Below, in pieces: positions 1 to 8,143 of a stretch of 14,888 nt of DNA. Source of the stretch: Moraxellaceae bacterium. Lineage in GTDB: Bacteria > Pseudomonadota > Gammaproteobacteria > Pseudomonadales > Moraxellaceae. Position 1 is the stretch's first letter; each line of letters starts with the position of its first letter. The position numbers were made by a program, and so were the translations under genes. Under the pieces are notes generated by a model. It did not search any database, had not been told where the DNA came from, and saw only the letters and a list, made by a program, of their open reading frames with translations. The stretch covers positions 1 to 14,888 of the forward strand of contig JAUXNL010000192.1 of the NCBI GenBank assembly GCA_030684415.1. The letters are read 5' to 3'.

Positions 1-3000
1 ACCTCTGATGCCGTTGTTGATGAGTTTTTGCCGATAGAAGAGGAAATGCCAGCTGCAGAGGAGGCGTTGGCGGATTGGACGCCGGAGCAGGTATTCACGG
101 CGACAGAATTTGCTGAAAATATCATAGAAGATGTCGCACCCCCGGCGAATGTCGAGGAACCCATTGCGCTTGAGCCTCTTGTCCCGGAGCCGGTGCCAGA
201 ACCGCTGCCAGAGCCGGTGGTGGCAGCAGTTGTAGAAGCGCCGAAAAAGCCGCTGATTCCCGTTCTCACGGCCATGCCTGAGGATGATCACAGCTTCGAC
301 GAAGAAATCCGCGAAATTTTCGTGGAAGAAGCCGAAGAGGTGATGGAAGCGATCAACGAATACTTTCCGAAATGGGCGGCCAATTTTGACGACACGGCCT
401 CATTGCTCGAGTTTCGCCGCGGTTTTCACACCCTGAAAGGCTCTGGCCGCATGGTGGGCGCCAAAGTGGTGGGTGAGTTGGCGTGGGCATTCGAGACCAT
501 GCTGAACAAGGTTCGCGACAAAATCCTGCCGCCGGATCAGGTCATGGTCAGCCTGATTTCCGAATGTCTTTCGGTGGTGCCGGGCTTGGTGGAAGACTTT
601 GCCAATCGTGCGGCGCCGCGCATCAATACCAGCCCGCTCATGGAGGCCGCCGATGCGGTTACGGCAGGCAAAGCGCTGACACCGGTTGATGTTGCTCGTG
701 CCGCTGCGCGCGCGCATGGAGAAGAAGAAGCGGATCTACCGGATGCTGCCGACGATTTTGATGCGCTGGCAGCGAGTTTGGCGCCCGCCGGAGACGTTAC
801 TGATGCCGAGTTGGCTGATGTCGCTGCCGAGCTTCCTGTGCAGGCCGATGTGGCTGAGGCGGCGCCTGCTGCAGACAATGACATTCTTGAGTCGGATGCT
901 GAGCCGGTCACGGCCTCATTTGTTGAAGATGACATCAGTTTTTCAGTCGAAGACACGCCCTCTGTCGGCATGATGTCTGATGACGTTCAGGAAATGGAAG
1001 CGGCTGCCCCTCAGGACGACCCTGAAACTGAGAGTGCATTTTCCACCGATGTTTTTGATGCGGATGCGCTTGATGTAGACGTCAGCGATGTGGCGTCAAC
1101 CGACGATACACTTCCCGCACTGAACGAAGCCGCATTGCAGCAAGAGGAAGAAGCGGCAGCGGCCGATACAACTGACTCTGATGAAAATACCGCAGTAGCC
1201 GAGATTGATCCGATCCTGCTGGAAATCTTTACCAGTGAAGCGGATACCCATCTCGCTGAATTGCAGGCCTACCTTGATGGTATTGATCCCGACCGTAGTT
1301 CTGCTGCGATTACGGATGAAGTCATTCGCTCACTGCATACCCTGAAAGGCTCTGCCGGCATGGCGGGCATCTTCCCGGTCGCGGATATTGCCGCGCCGAT
1401 GGAGCATTTGTTCAAGGATTTGCGCAATCAGGGCAGTAATGCCAAGCGCATGCATTTGCAGGCCCTGCAAGATGGGCACGGCCTCATCAATGACAGCATC
1501 CGCAATCTGGCGGCGGGCGGCAGTGGTCGCGTCGATGGTGCTGAGGCGCTGATCGCGCATATCCGGCAACTGGATCACGACCGGCTTTCGCTTCTCGAGC
1601 GTGAGCAGGCGGAGCAGTTGGGGGAGGGTTCTCCGCTTCCAGCCTCCGCCACGGCAGGGCTGGTCGCCGGCTTCATGGAGCTGGGTCTGGACAATGTGCT
1701 GGATGCCCCGTGGGAGCTTGATGGTTGGTTGCATGGCGAAGATGCCGCCGAGCGCATTCATGTATTGCAAGAAGAGCTGCAACGTTTGGCGCCAGTGGCA
1801 GCCAAAGTGGACGTGCAGCCTTTGGCACAGCTCGCCGAGCGTTTGGCGGGCATTTATGGTCGCTTGGCGCGGCGCGAGCTTGCGCTCGACAATGAGCTGC
1901 TGAACGATCTCGCCACCACACACGACGAATTGATCAATATCTTTGATACGCTGGCGGCCAGTCAGACCGTGCAGCCCAATGAGCCGGTACTGACCCGCTT
2001 GCTTGATCTGCTGGAAATGCCCGCGCAGGTGGTGTCCGGCCTTAATGATGAGCCTGCTACCGCCGCTTTTGAGACGGATGAGCGCACTAGTCTTGCTGAT
2101 CGCATGACCGATGCTGAGGTGGCGGACTGGGAAGCGCCAGCCGACATCGTCTCGGTTGATTCGATTGATCCTGAGCTGCTCGAGATTTTTCTCGAAGAAG
2201 CCGATGAGGTTCTGGAGGCGGCTGACGCTGAGCTGGATCTCTGGCGCCGTAATCCCGATAACCTCTCGCCACTCGGTGCTTTGCAGCGTCAGTTGCACAC
2301 ACTTAAAGGCGGGGCGCGCCTCGCCGAGATTCGTCCGCTAGGCGATCTGGCGCATGAGCTTGAATTTCTTTATGAAGGCTTGGTTGACGGACGCTACACC
2401 GCGATTCCGGAGCTGACGGATTTGTTGCAGCGTTGCCATGATCGTCTTGCCGACATGGTGCAAGGATTGCGTGGGCGTGGGCAGTGCACGGCGGCCATGG
2501 ACCTCGTCAATGCAATCAATGCGTTCCGTCGTGATCCCGCCGGCGGCATTGTGCTGGCGGGCGCCGCAGAAGCGCCTGCCCCGATAGTGGAAGAAGTGCC
2601 TGCCAGTGCTGCTTTTGCGGAAGAAGCGCTTGTCGGGAGTGACTGGCTGGATGATGCCGGCAGTGTGGCCCTTGCCGAGACAGCCCCAGAGCCTGCTTCT
2701 GAATCTGATGCAGACGTCGCGCTCGACTCTGTTGCGCAAGAAAGCCAAGAGCCAGACGACACCCTTGAGTCCGAAGTCTTTGCAGAAGAAGCCCCAGTAA
2801 GCAATGAAAGCAAAGAGGCTGAACACGACGCCGTTTTCGCTGAATTTTTTCCTGATCAGGCGATAGCGCCCGTTGCACCGGAGATAGAGCCGACGCCCGA
2901 GCCTCAGTCGGCCGCTATATCGACCGTTGCGCCAGTCATTGCTCCGCCCGTTGTAGCCGCGCCGCCGGTTGCCGCTGCTCCGGTCATCAGTGCAGAAGAT

Positions 3001-5892
3001 TTCGATCCCGAGCTGCTAGAGATTTTTCTGGAGGAAGCCGGCGAAATTGTTGACGACACCAGCGAGCAGCTTTCGGACTGGCGCCGCGATACCAACAACA
3101 CCCTGCCAGTGCAACAACTGCAACGTGGCCTGCACACGCTCAAGGGCGGTGCGCGCATGGCCGAGATCAGTCCGCTCGGTGATCTTGCGCATCACATGGA
3201 GAATATTTACGAGGCGCTGTGCGATGGCCGCCTGAGTGCAACGGAGCCTTTGTTCAGCTTGCTGAACCGTTGCCATGACCGACTTGCTGTTGCGGTAGAG
3301 GCGTTGCGCAGCAACATCGGCTGTCCGGACACATCGGATCTGGTGCGTCTTATCGAGCGCTATATTGCGGATCCTGACAACTTCCAGGATACGCCAGACA
3401 CCGTTACCCTGACGCCGGTGCCGGCCGAGCCCGTCGCCGAGCTGGCCGCAGAGGTGACACCAGAGCCTGTCGCGGCGCGTGAGCCCGTGCCCCAGCGCGC
3501 GATTGAAGCAGCGCCTGTTCCAGAAAATGTCGACAGCGACATTCTTGAAATTTTCCTCGAGGAGTCTGAAGAGCTCGCGGAGGGAATCGAAACTTCTCTG
3601 GGCGAATGGCTCGAGAATCGTGACGCAACGGCGCCGATGGATGCATTGATGCGCCATCTGCATACGCTCAAGGGAGGCGCCCGTCTTGCCGGCCTCAAAG
3701 AGCTAGGCGATCTGGCCCACGATTGGGAAAGCGATCTCGTTGCGATTCAAAGTGGTAGCAAACTGGCGGATGATGCTTTTTTTGCGGGTCTTGGCGAGCG
3801 TCAGGATGCCGTGCTGGTCCGTATCAAAGCCATTCGCAGTGGTCTGGCTGAAACGGCGCCTGCAGCGGAGCCTGTCGCCCCGACGGTGGGCACGGATTCC
3901 GTCTTGCCGCCAGCGGCCGACCCAGTGGCCGACAATGTCACCACACTCCCGGCAGCCGCCACCGCACGTCCGGTGCGTACCGGACCGCAGGCCGAGCCGC
4001 CATCAATGCAGGGAGGATTCCGCAAGGATTCCGGTGCGCGCGGCCCGCAAGAAATGATTCGCGTGCCATCGGATTTGCTCGAAAAGCTCGTCAATCTTGC
4101 TGGTGAAACGTCGATTACCCGTTCTCGCGTCGAAATGGGCGTGCATGGTTTTGCTCAGACCGTGGAAGAAATGGGCGCCACCATCCAGCGTCTGGCGGAT
4201 CAGCTGCGGCGCATGGACTCGGAAATGGAAACGCAGATTGTTGCGCGCCACAACGAAGACACCGGTGGCAAGTACGAAGACTTCGATCCGCTGGAAATGG
4301 ACCAGTACTCCTCGCTGAACCAGCTCTCGAAAGCACTTTCCGAGTCGGCCTCCGACTTGCTCGACCTGAAGTCCACGCTCATCGACAAGGCGCGCGATAC
4401 CGAAACGCTGCTCTTGCAGCAGTCGCGTATCAATACCGAATTGCAGGAAGGCTTGATGCGTTCGCGCATGGTGCCGTTCTCGCGTCTGGTGCCGCGTCTC
4501 AAGCGCATTGTTCGCCAGACCGGTCAGGAGGTGAACAAGCCGGCTGATCTGGACGTGATCAATCCCGAAGGGGAAATGGATCGTACGCTGCTCGAGCGTA
4601 TCGTGGCGCCGCTGGAGCACATGCTCCGCAATGCGGTTGACCATGGCCTTGAAGATCAGGCCGGCCGTGCGGCCGCTGGCAAGCCAGCGCAAGGTGTCGT
4701 CACGTTGACGCTGGCGCGTGAAGGCGGCGAAGTCGTGCTGACACTGGCCGACGATGGTCGCGGCATCAATATTCCGGCGGTGCGCAAAAAAGCACTGGAG
4801 CGTGGCCTGATAACAGAAGGTCAGGACATCACTGATCAAGAAGTCATCCAGTTCATTTTCCATGCGGGCTTCTCCACGGCGTCGGCGGTGACGCAGATTT
4901 CCGGTCGTGGCGTCGGCATGGACGTGGTGCAGTCCGAAATCAAGCAAATGGGGGGTGCGGTTTCCATCCAGTCTGAAACCGGAAAGGGCACGCGATTCAT
5001 TGTGCGTCTGCCGTTTACTGTGGCGGTCAATCGCGCCCTGATGGTGCGTATCGGTGAAGACAGTTACGCCATCCCGCTCGCGCAGATCGAGGGTATCGTC
5101 CGTGCCAGCCCGTATGAGCTGGAAACGTATTACGGCCCCGAAGCGCCACTCTTTGAATACGCGGGCGTAGCCTACAAGCTGAACTACCTTGGCGAGTTCG
5201 TGCACGGGGTGAAATCGCCTAATCTGGTGGGCCATGTGCTGCCCTTGCCCGTGCTGCTGATTCGCGGTGGCGAGCAGCGCATTGCCATTCAGGTGGATCA
5301 ACTGATCGGCTCGCGTGAAATCGTGGTGAAGTCGGTGGGCGCGCAGCTGGCGTCGGTGGCGGGCATTTCCGGTGCCACCATTCTGGGTGACGGCTCCGTG
5401 GTCATCATTCTTGACGTTATCGCCATGCTGCGTGCGGCATCGCTCTCGGCGCCACGCGTCAGTGTCAGTCTTGATGGTGGCATGGGTCAGCCGGCCGCTG
5501 CCGAGGCCAAGCGCACACGTACGGTGATGGTGGTGGATGACTCGGTGACCGTGCGCAAGGTGACATCGCGTCTGCTGGAACGTCATGGCTACGAAGTATT
5601 GCTCGCCAAAGACGGGATGGACGCCATCGCCAAGCTTGAAGACCAGAAGCCGGATCTCATGCTGCTCGATATCGAAATGCCACGCATGGACGGCTTTGAA
5701 GTGGCCTCGCTGGTGCGTCACAACCCGAATCTCGAAGACCTGCCGATCATCATGATTACGTCGCGTACTGGTGAAAAGCACCGCGAGCGTGCGTTCCAGA
5801 TCGGTGTGAATGCTTATATGGGCAAGCCGTTCCAGGAAGAGCAACTCCTGGAGACCATTGGCGAACTGCTGGCTGCCAGCACAGTCAGGTGA
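1..5892 (+). CDS. chpA: ChpA-type hybrid chemosensory histidine kinase with multiple Hpt domains (5' end outside window)
   Basis: This is the kinase core of a Pil-Chp system, cytoplasmic, which in known relatives relays receptor (PilJ-type) signals to PilG/PilH-type regulators and controls type IV pilus motility. The frame is open from base 1, so the start lies upstream. 1963 residues are visible; P. aeruginosa ChpA is about 2470 aa, so roughly 500 may be missing. Numbering visible residues from base 1, intact Hpt motifs (HTLKG) place the phospho-His at 143, 446, 766, 1045 and 1221, and a sixth Hpt-like domain (about 550-653) lacks His. Acidic Pro/Ala/Glu-rich linkers separate the Hpt units. 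The CheA-like core follows: P3 dimerisation region from about 1352, HATPase N-box (N1544, H1548), G1 box DDGRG (1584-1588), GRGVGMDVV (1635-1643), then a CheW-like domain at about 1677-1812. A C-terminal receiver has acidic pair D1846/D1847, phospho-acceptor D1890, T1920 and K1942. The reading frame is intact. The family assignment is secure; the exact signalling role is inferred from homologues. Confidence 0.96.
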   Translation, partial: TSDAVVDEFLPIEEEMPAAEEALADWTPEQVFTATEFAENIIEDVAPPANVEEPIALEPLVPEPVPEPLPEPVVAAVVEAPKKPLIPVLTAMPEDDHSFDEEIREIFVEEAEEVMEAINEYFPKWAANFDDTASLLEFRRGFHTLKGSGRMVGAKVVGELAWAFETMLNKVRDKILPPDQVMVSLISECLSVVPGLVEDFANRAAPRINTSPLMEAADAVTAGKALTPVDVARAAARAHGEEEADLPDAADDFDALAASLAPAGDVTDAELADVAAELPVQADVAEAAPAADNDILESDAEPVTASFVEDDISFSVEDTPSVGMMSDDVQEMEAAAPQDDPETESAFSTDVFDADALDVDVSDVASTDDTLPALNEAALQQEEEAAAADTTDSDENTAVAEIDPILLEIFTSEADTHLAELQAYLDGIDPDRSSAAITDEVIRSLHTLKGSAGMAGIFPVADIAAPMEHLFKDLRNQGSNAKRMHLQALQDGHGLINDSIRNLAAGGSGRVDGAEALIAHIRQLDHDRLSLLEREQAEQLGEGSPLPASATAGLVAGFMELGLDNVLDAPWELDGWLHGEDAAERIHVLQEELQRLAPVAAKVDVQPLAQLAERLAGIYGRLARRELALDNELLNDLATTHDELINIFDTLAASQTVQPNEPVLTRLLDLLEMPAQVVSGLNDEPATAAFETDERTSLADRMTDAEVADWEAPADIVSVDSIDPELLEIFLEEADEVLEAADAELDLWRRNPDNLSPLGALQRQLHTLKGGARLAEIRPLGDLAHELEFLYEGLVDGRYTAIPELTDLLQRCHDRLADMVQGLRGRGQCTAAMDLVNAINAFRRDPAGGIVLAGAAEAPAPIVEEVPASAAFAEEALVGSDWLDDAGSVALAETAPEPASESDADVALDSVAQESQEPDDTLESEVFAEEAPVSNESKEAEHDAVFAEFFPDQAIAPVAPEIEPTPEPQSAAISTVAPVIAPPVVAAPPVAAAPVISAEDFDPELLEIFLEEAGEIVDDTSEQLSDWRRDTNNTLPVQQLQRGLHTLKGGARMAEISPLGDLAHHMENIYEALCDGRLSATEPLFSLLNRCHDRLAVAVEALRSNIGCPDTSDLVRLIERYIADPDNFQDTPDTVTLTPVPAEPVAELAAEVTPEPVAAREPVPQRAIEAAPVPENVDSDILEIFLEESEELAEGIETSLGEWLENRDATAPMDALMRHLHTLKGGARLAGLKELGDLAHDWESDLVAIQSGSKLADDAFFAGLGERQDAVLVRIKAIRSGLAETAPAAEPVAPTVGTDSVLPPAADPVADNVTTLPAAATARPVRTGPQAEPPSMQGGFRKDSGARGPQEMIRVPSDLLEKLVNLAGETSITRSRVEMGVHGFAQTVEEMGATIQRLADQLRRMDSEMETQIVARHNEDTGGKYEDFDPLEMDQYSSLNQLSKALSESASDLLDLKSTLIDKARDTETLLLQQSRINTELQEGLMRSRMVPFSRLVPRLKRIVRQTGQEVNKPADLDVINPEGEMDRTLLERIVAPLEHMLRNAVDHGLEDQAGRAAAGKPAQGVVTLTLAREGGEVVLTLADDGRGINIPAVRKKALERGLITEGQDITDQEVIQFIFHAGFSTASAVTQISGRGVGMDVVQSEIKQMGGAVSIQSETGKGTRFIVRLPFTVAVNRALMVRIGEDSYAIPLAQIEGIVRASPYELETYYGPEAPLFEYAGVAYKLNYLGEFVHGVKSPNLVGHVLPLPVLLIRGGEQRIAIQVDQLIGSREIVVKSVGAQLASVAGISGATILGDGSVVIILDVIAMLRAASLSAPRVSVSLDGGMGQPAAAEAKRTRTVMVVDDSVTVRKVTSRLLERHGYEVLLAKDGMDAIAKLEDQKPDLMLLDIEMPRMDGFEVASLVRHNPNLEDLPIIMITSRTGEKHRERAFQIGVNAYMGKPFQEEQLLETIGELLAASTVR
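1648..1959 (+). other. Degenerate Hpt-like domain within ChpA, Gln in place of phospho-His
   Basis: This stretch of chpA (visible residues about 550-653) lies between the second and third intact Hpt domains. It aligns by eye with the third one. FMELGLDNVL corresponds to FLEEADEVLE, and DVQPLAQLAERL to EIRPLGDLAHEL, and the last helix pair also matches. The phosphotransfer motif LHTLKGGARLA is replaced by LQRLAPVAAKV, so His becomes Gln (residue 594, codon at 1780), the conserved Lys becomes Ala and the Gly becomes Pro. A His seven residues earlier (587) is not in register. P. aeruginosa ChpA is known to contain Ser- and Thr-bearing variants of this domain; a Gln version should not accept phosphate and may serve as a structural or docking unit. 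Confidence 0.75.
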
Positions 5893-5902
5893 GGAGCGTG
5901 AC

Positions 5903-6919
5903 ATGAACGAGCGTCGCAATCCCCGCATTGGTGTCGTCAGTGACTCCAATCTCCAGCGTTTGGCGCTGGCGCAGGCGGTGAAAGGGCATGGCTATGAGCT
6001 GTGCTTCAACACATCGCCTGACCGTCTGGATGTGTCGACGCTGGATGCTGCCGAAATTGAGGCTTGGGTGGTCGACATGCAGGACGAGGACGACGAGTTC
6101 CTTGACCGCCTGCTGGATCACACCGCGGCGCCGATCCTGTTTGGTCTGGAAGAAGCGCCACCACAGGGGGCGCGTAGTTATCCGCGCTGGGAGCGTCGTG
6201 TTTACGTCAAGTTGCGCGACACGGTGGGCGAGCCCTTCCAGGAAGAGCGTCTTGATGTTTTGCAGGCCAGTGAGCCTGAGGCGGCTCCGGTGTTGCTGGA
6301 GTTGCCGCCGGAGTTGGCTGCGCATGATGCCGACACCCTTGAGGTGGTGTGCGTTCTGGCCGCTTCGCTTGGTGGTCCTGCGGCCGTAAAAGAGTTTCTC
6401 GATAGTTTGCCAAAAGGTCTGCCCGTTGCTTTCGTGCTGGCGCAGCATATTGATGAACGCATGCAGGAAACCCTGTCGCATGTACTGGTGCGGCATAACG
6501 GCATTCCGTGCAAGGTCGCTGCAGCGGGCGACCGTTTGCGCAGTGGTGAAATGCTGATTGCGCCGGTGGCCAATGAAATCGATTTCGGGCCGGCGGGTGA
6601 TGTGATTGTGCGCGACATCGGTTGGGATGGCCCCTATTCGCCGTCGATTGATCAGGTCATTGCCAATGTCACGCGGCGTTTTGGCGATCGTTCCGGCGCA
6701 CTGATTTTCAGTGGTATGGGCGGTGACGGTGCGATTTCCGGCCCGCTCATGCAGGAAGCGGGTGGCTTTGTCTGGGCGCAGACAGCGGCAACTTCCGCCT
6801 GCTCCAGCCAGCCCGACTCCATGCGTGCAACCGGCGTGGTGAGCTTCAGTGGCAGCCCGCATGAGCTGGCGGCCCATCTTGTTGAACATGTCCGTCAGCG
6901 CATTGCTGCGCTGGCCTGA
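5903..6919 (+). CDS. chpB: ChpB-type receptor methylesterase (CheB family)
   Basis: 338 aa. The C-terminal two thirds is a CheB methylesterase domain, which removes methyl groups from glutamyl methyl esters on chemoreceptors (PilJ is the expected target) and opposes a PilK-type methyltransferase. The triad is visible: Ser155 in AASLGG, His182 in AQHI and Asp275 in SGMGGDGA. Residues 1-105 look like a receiver but are degenerate: the usual acidic pair is S13-D14, D58 in VVDMQDED could be the acceptor, and the Thr/Ser and Lys-Pro switch positions are not evident. The ATG at 5903 was chosen because GAGGAG (5891-5896) sits 6 nt upstream and the frame begins 10 nt after the chpA stop. It was probably co-transcribed with chpA. 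The enzyme assignment is firm; phospho-regulation by ChpA is uncertain. Confidence 0.93.
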   Translation: MNERRNPRIGVVSDSNLQRLALAQAVKGHGYELCFNTSPDRLDVSTLDAAEIEAWVVDMQDEDDEFLDRLLDHTAAPILFGLEEAPPQGARSYPRWERRVYVKLRDTVGEPFQEERLDVLQASEPEAAPVLLELPPELAAHDADTLEVVCVLAASLGGPAAVKEFLDSLPKGLPVAFVLAQHIDERMQETLSHVLVRHNGIPCKVAAAGDRLRSGEMLIAPVANEIDFGPAGDVIVRDIGWDGPYSPSIDQVIANVTRRFGDRSGALIFSGMGGDGAISGPLMQEAGGFVWAQTAATSACSSQPDSMRATGVVSFSGSPHELAAHLVEHVRQRIAALA

Positions 6920-6933
6920 ACCCGGAATCTGTC

Positions 6934-7416
6934 ATGGCTACAACCCAGCTCACGCTGAACCAAACCACGCTGCTTGGTGCCACCACGGGCACCATCGCCT
7001 GTCTGTTGGCGCCGATTGTCGGTCGGCAGTTGCTGCTGCCGAATGTCACGGTGGCGGAGGTCGTGCTGGCGAGCGACAGAGAGCCCGCTCCTCTGGGTGC
7101 ACCTTCTTGGCATCAGGGTTTTGTGAACTGGCGCGATGCGCAAGTTCCTGTGATTGCTTTTGAAGGGCTGAATGGCGAGCCAGTGCCGCGCGAATATCAA
7201 CGCATTGCCATTCTGGCGAGCATTACCGGCAACACCACGATCCCCTTTTACGGCGTTGCCGTGCAGGGGGCGCCGCGCATGGCCAAGGTCAAGATTGCCC
7301 AACTCGAGGATCTTGAGAGCGCGCCAGTGGGGCCGGTGGAGTTCCTGCAGGTTCGCTACTCCGGCGAGCTCGCGGTCATTCCTGATCTGGATGCCGTTGA
7401 GGCCTTGCTGGCCTGA
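6934..7416 (+). CDS. chpC: ChpC-type CheW-like adaptor protein
   Basis: 160 aa, essentially a single CheW-like domain, cytoplasmic. Such proteins bridge chemoreceptors to the P5 domain of the CheA-type kinase. The residues around 65-80 (WRDAQVPVIAFEG) resemble the conserved CheW strand with a small-residue/VPV pattern, and the C-terminal part (FLQVRYSGELAVIPDLDAVEALL) also fits the fold. It follows chpB after 14 nt, the same position that chpC has in the P. aeruginosa cluster, which supports the name more than sequence alone does. The ribosome site is weak (CGGAA near 6923-6927), consistent with translation dependent on the upstream gene. No chpD or chpE homologue follows. Confidence 0.85.
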   Translation: MATTQLTLNQTTLLGATTGTIACLLAPIVGRQLLLPNVTVAEVVLASDREPAPLGAPSWHQGFVNWRDAQVPVIAFEGLNGEPVPREYQRIAILASITGNTTIPFYGVAVQGAPRMAKVKIAQLEDLESAPVGPVEFLQVRYSGELAVIPDLDAVEALLA

Positions 7417-7500
7417 GCCGATCAGCACTTGGAACACTTTTTCCCGCTCTCGATCCGGGCGGGCAGTTGTACGGGCAGCGCATCAGCATGCCTTCATGAA

Positions 7501-7548
7501 CTCCATCAGGCGCTGTGCGACACTGCTTGTCTGCACTGACTGATGGAG
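7501..7548 (+). promoter_or_regulatory. Inverted repeat that could mask the cytochrome b561 ribosome binding site
   Basis: CTCCATCAG (7501-7509) and CTGATGGAG (7540-7548) are perfect 9-bp reverse complements, separated by 30 nt. The 3' arm contains GGAG (7545-7548), which is the best Shine-Dalgarno for the ATG at 7555. A short inner pairing (GTGC with GCAC) is also possible. If the stem forms in the mRNA, translation of the downstream gene would be reduced until the structure opens. The repeat is seen directly; the regulatory role is inference, and a 9-bp match with this loop could arise by chance. Confidence 0.4.
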
Positions 7549-7554
7549 CGACAC

Positions 7555-8109
7555 ATGACTTTCCCTTCCCTCAAGAACTCACGAACACAGTGGGGCTGGC
7601 TGGCTCAGCTTCTGCACTGGCTGGTTTTCATCCTGATTATTGGCGCATGGTTTGCTGTCGAGCAGCGCGAGCTGTATCCCAAGGGCTCGGTTGAGCGCGG
7701 CGAATGGATGGCGCTGCACAAGGCGCTTGGCCTGACGGTCTTTTTCCTGTTTTGGGCGCGCTTGGGCTGGCGTCTTTCCGGGCCAGTGCCTGCGGCTGTT
7801 GTCACTAATGTCTGGCAGCATCGTATGGCGGTGGTGGTGCATTGGGCGTTGTACGCAGTCATGCTGTTGATGCCCTTGTCGGGGTTGCTGCTGTCGCAAT
7901 TCGGTGGGCGGCCGGTTTCCTGGTTCGGCGTGTTCGAGATTCCGGTTCTGGTCGCCGAGAACAAAGAGCTGGCGGGCAACATCAAGGACATGCACACCGA
8001 TGTCTGGTGGCCGTTGCTGTTGGTGCTGGTGGCCCTGCATGCGGTGGCTGCACTCTGGCATCAGTGGGTGGTCAAGGATGGCACTTTGAGACGCATGCTG
8101 CCTTGGTAG
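7555..8109 (+). CDS. Cytochrome b561-type membrane b-cytochrome
   Basis: 184 aa, four predicted membrane helices, matching the usual size of the bacterial CybB/YodB b561 family. These inner-membrane di-heme cytochromes exchange electrons with the quinone pool; in E. coli CybB acts as a superoxide:quinone oxidoreductase. Candidate heme-ligand histidines are His21 (helix 1, LLHW), His55 (ALHKALG), His96 (VVHWALY) and His162 (VALHAV), with His169 nearby. I chose ATG 7555 because GGAG lies 6 nt before it. The in-frame ATG at 7543, adding four residues, has no SD and lies inside the potential hairpin. It stands alone 138 nt after chpC and is followed by an intrinsic terminator. The electron donor and acceptor cannot be told from sequence. 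Confidence 0.9.
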   Translation: MTFPSLKNSRTQWGWLAQLLHWLVFILIIGAWFAVEQRELYPKGSVERGEWMALHKALGLTVFFLFWARLGWRLSGPVPAAVVTNVWQHRMAVVVHWALYAVMLLMPLSGLLLSQFGGRPVSWFGVFEIPVLVAENKELAGNIKDMHTDVWWPLLLVLVALHAVAALWHQWVVKDGTLRRMLPW

Positions 8110-8122
8110 GTTGCGTCGCCAG

Positions 8123-8143
8123 TTCTCGCTATCGGGAATTTTT
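8123..8143 (+). terminator. Rho-independent terminator after the cytochrome b561 gene
   Basis: TTCTCG (8123-8128) pairs with CGGGAA (8133-8138) around the loop CTAT, giving a 6-bp stem with one G-U pair. Five T residues follow (8139-8143). It begins 13 nt after the TAG of the cytochrome gene, in the convergent gap with the symporter, and its T tract overlaps the symporter stop codon (8142-8144). The stem is short, so efficiency may be modest. On the minus strand the hairpin lacks a T tail. Confidence 0.6.

Noticed and set aside
28..30. TTG as the start codon of the ChpA frame
   Set aside because: The frame is open back to base 1 with coding-like sequence (TSDAVVDEFLPIEEE), there is no SD, and the family needs several hundred more N-terminal residues. 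The gene is cut by the window edge.
1330..2298. 322-codon open frame antisense to the chpA Hpt region
   Set aside because: It is fully covered by conserved Hpt domains on the plus strand; its composition is low-quality and Gln/Arg/His-rich, and I see no RBS or domain.
4003..5949. Very long open frame (648 codons) antisense to the chpA kinase core
   Set aside because: The sense strand has an unbroken, motif-complete kinase. The antisense translation is His/Arg/Gln-rich with no recognisable domain, as expected for a GC-rich shadow frame.
5885..6889. 334-codon open frame antisense to chpB
   Set aside because: chpB has an intact catalytic triad and a good RBS on the other strand. The antisense product shows no family features.
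7443..7463. CCCGC/GCGGG inverted repeat after chpC as a terminator
   Set aside because: The stem is only 5 bp with an 11-nt loop and no T tract follows on either strand.
7555..8109. Assigning the cytochrome gene to the chp operon as a signalling component
   Set aside because: It is 138 nt after chpC with its own RBS and terminator, and b561 cytochromes have no known role in Pil-Chp signalling.
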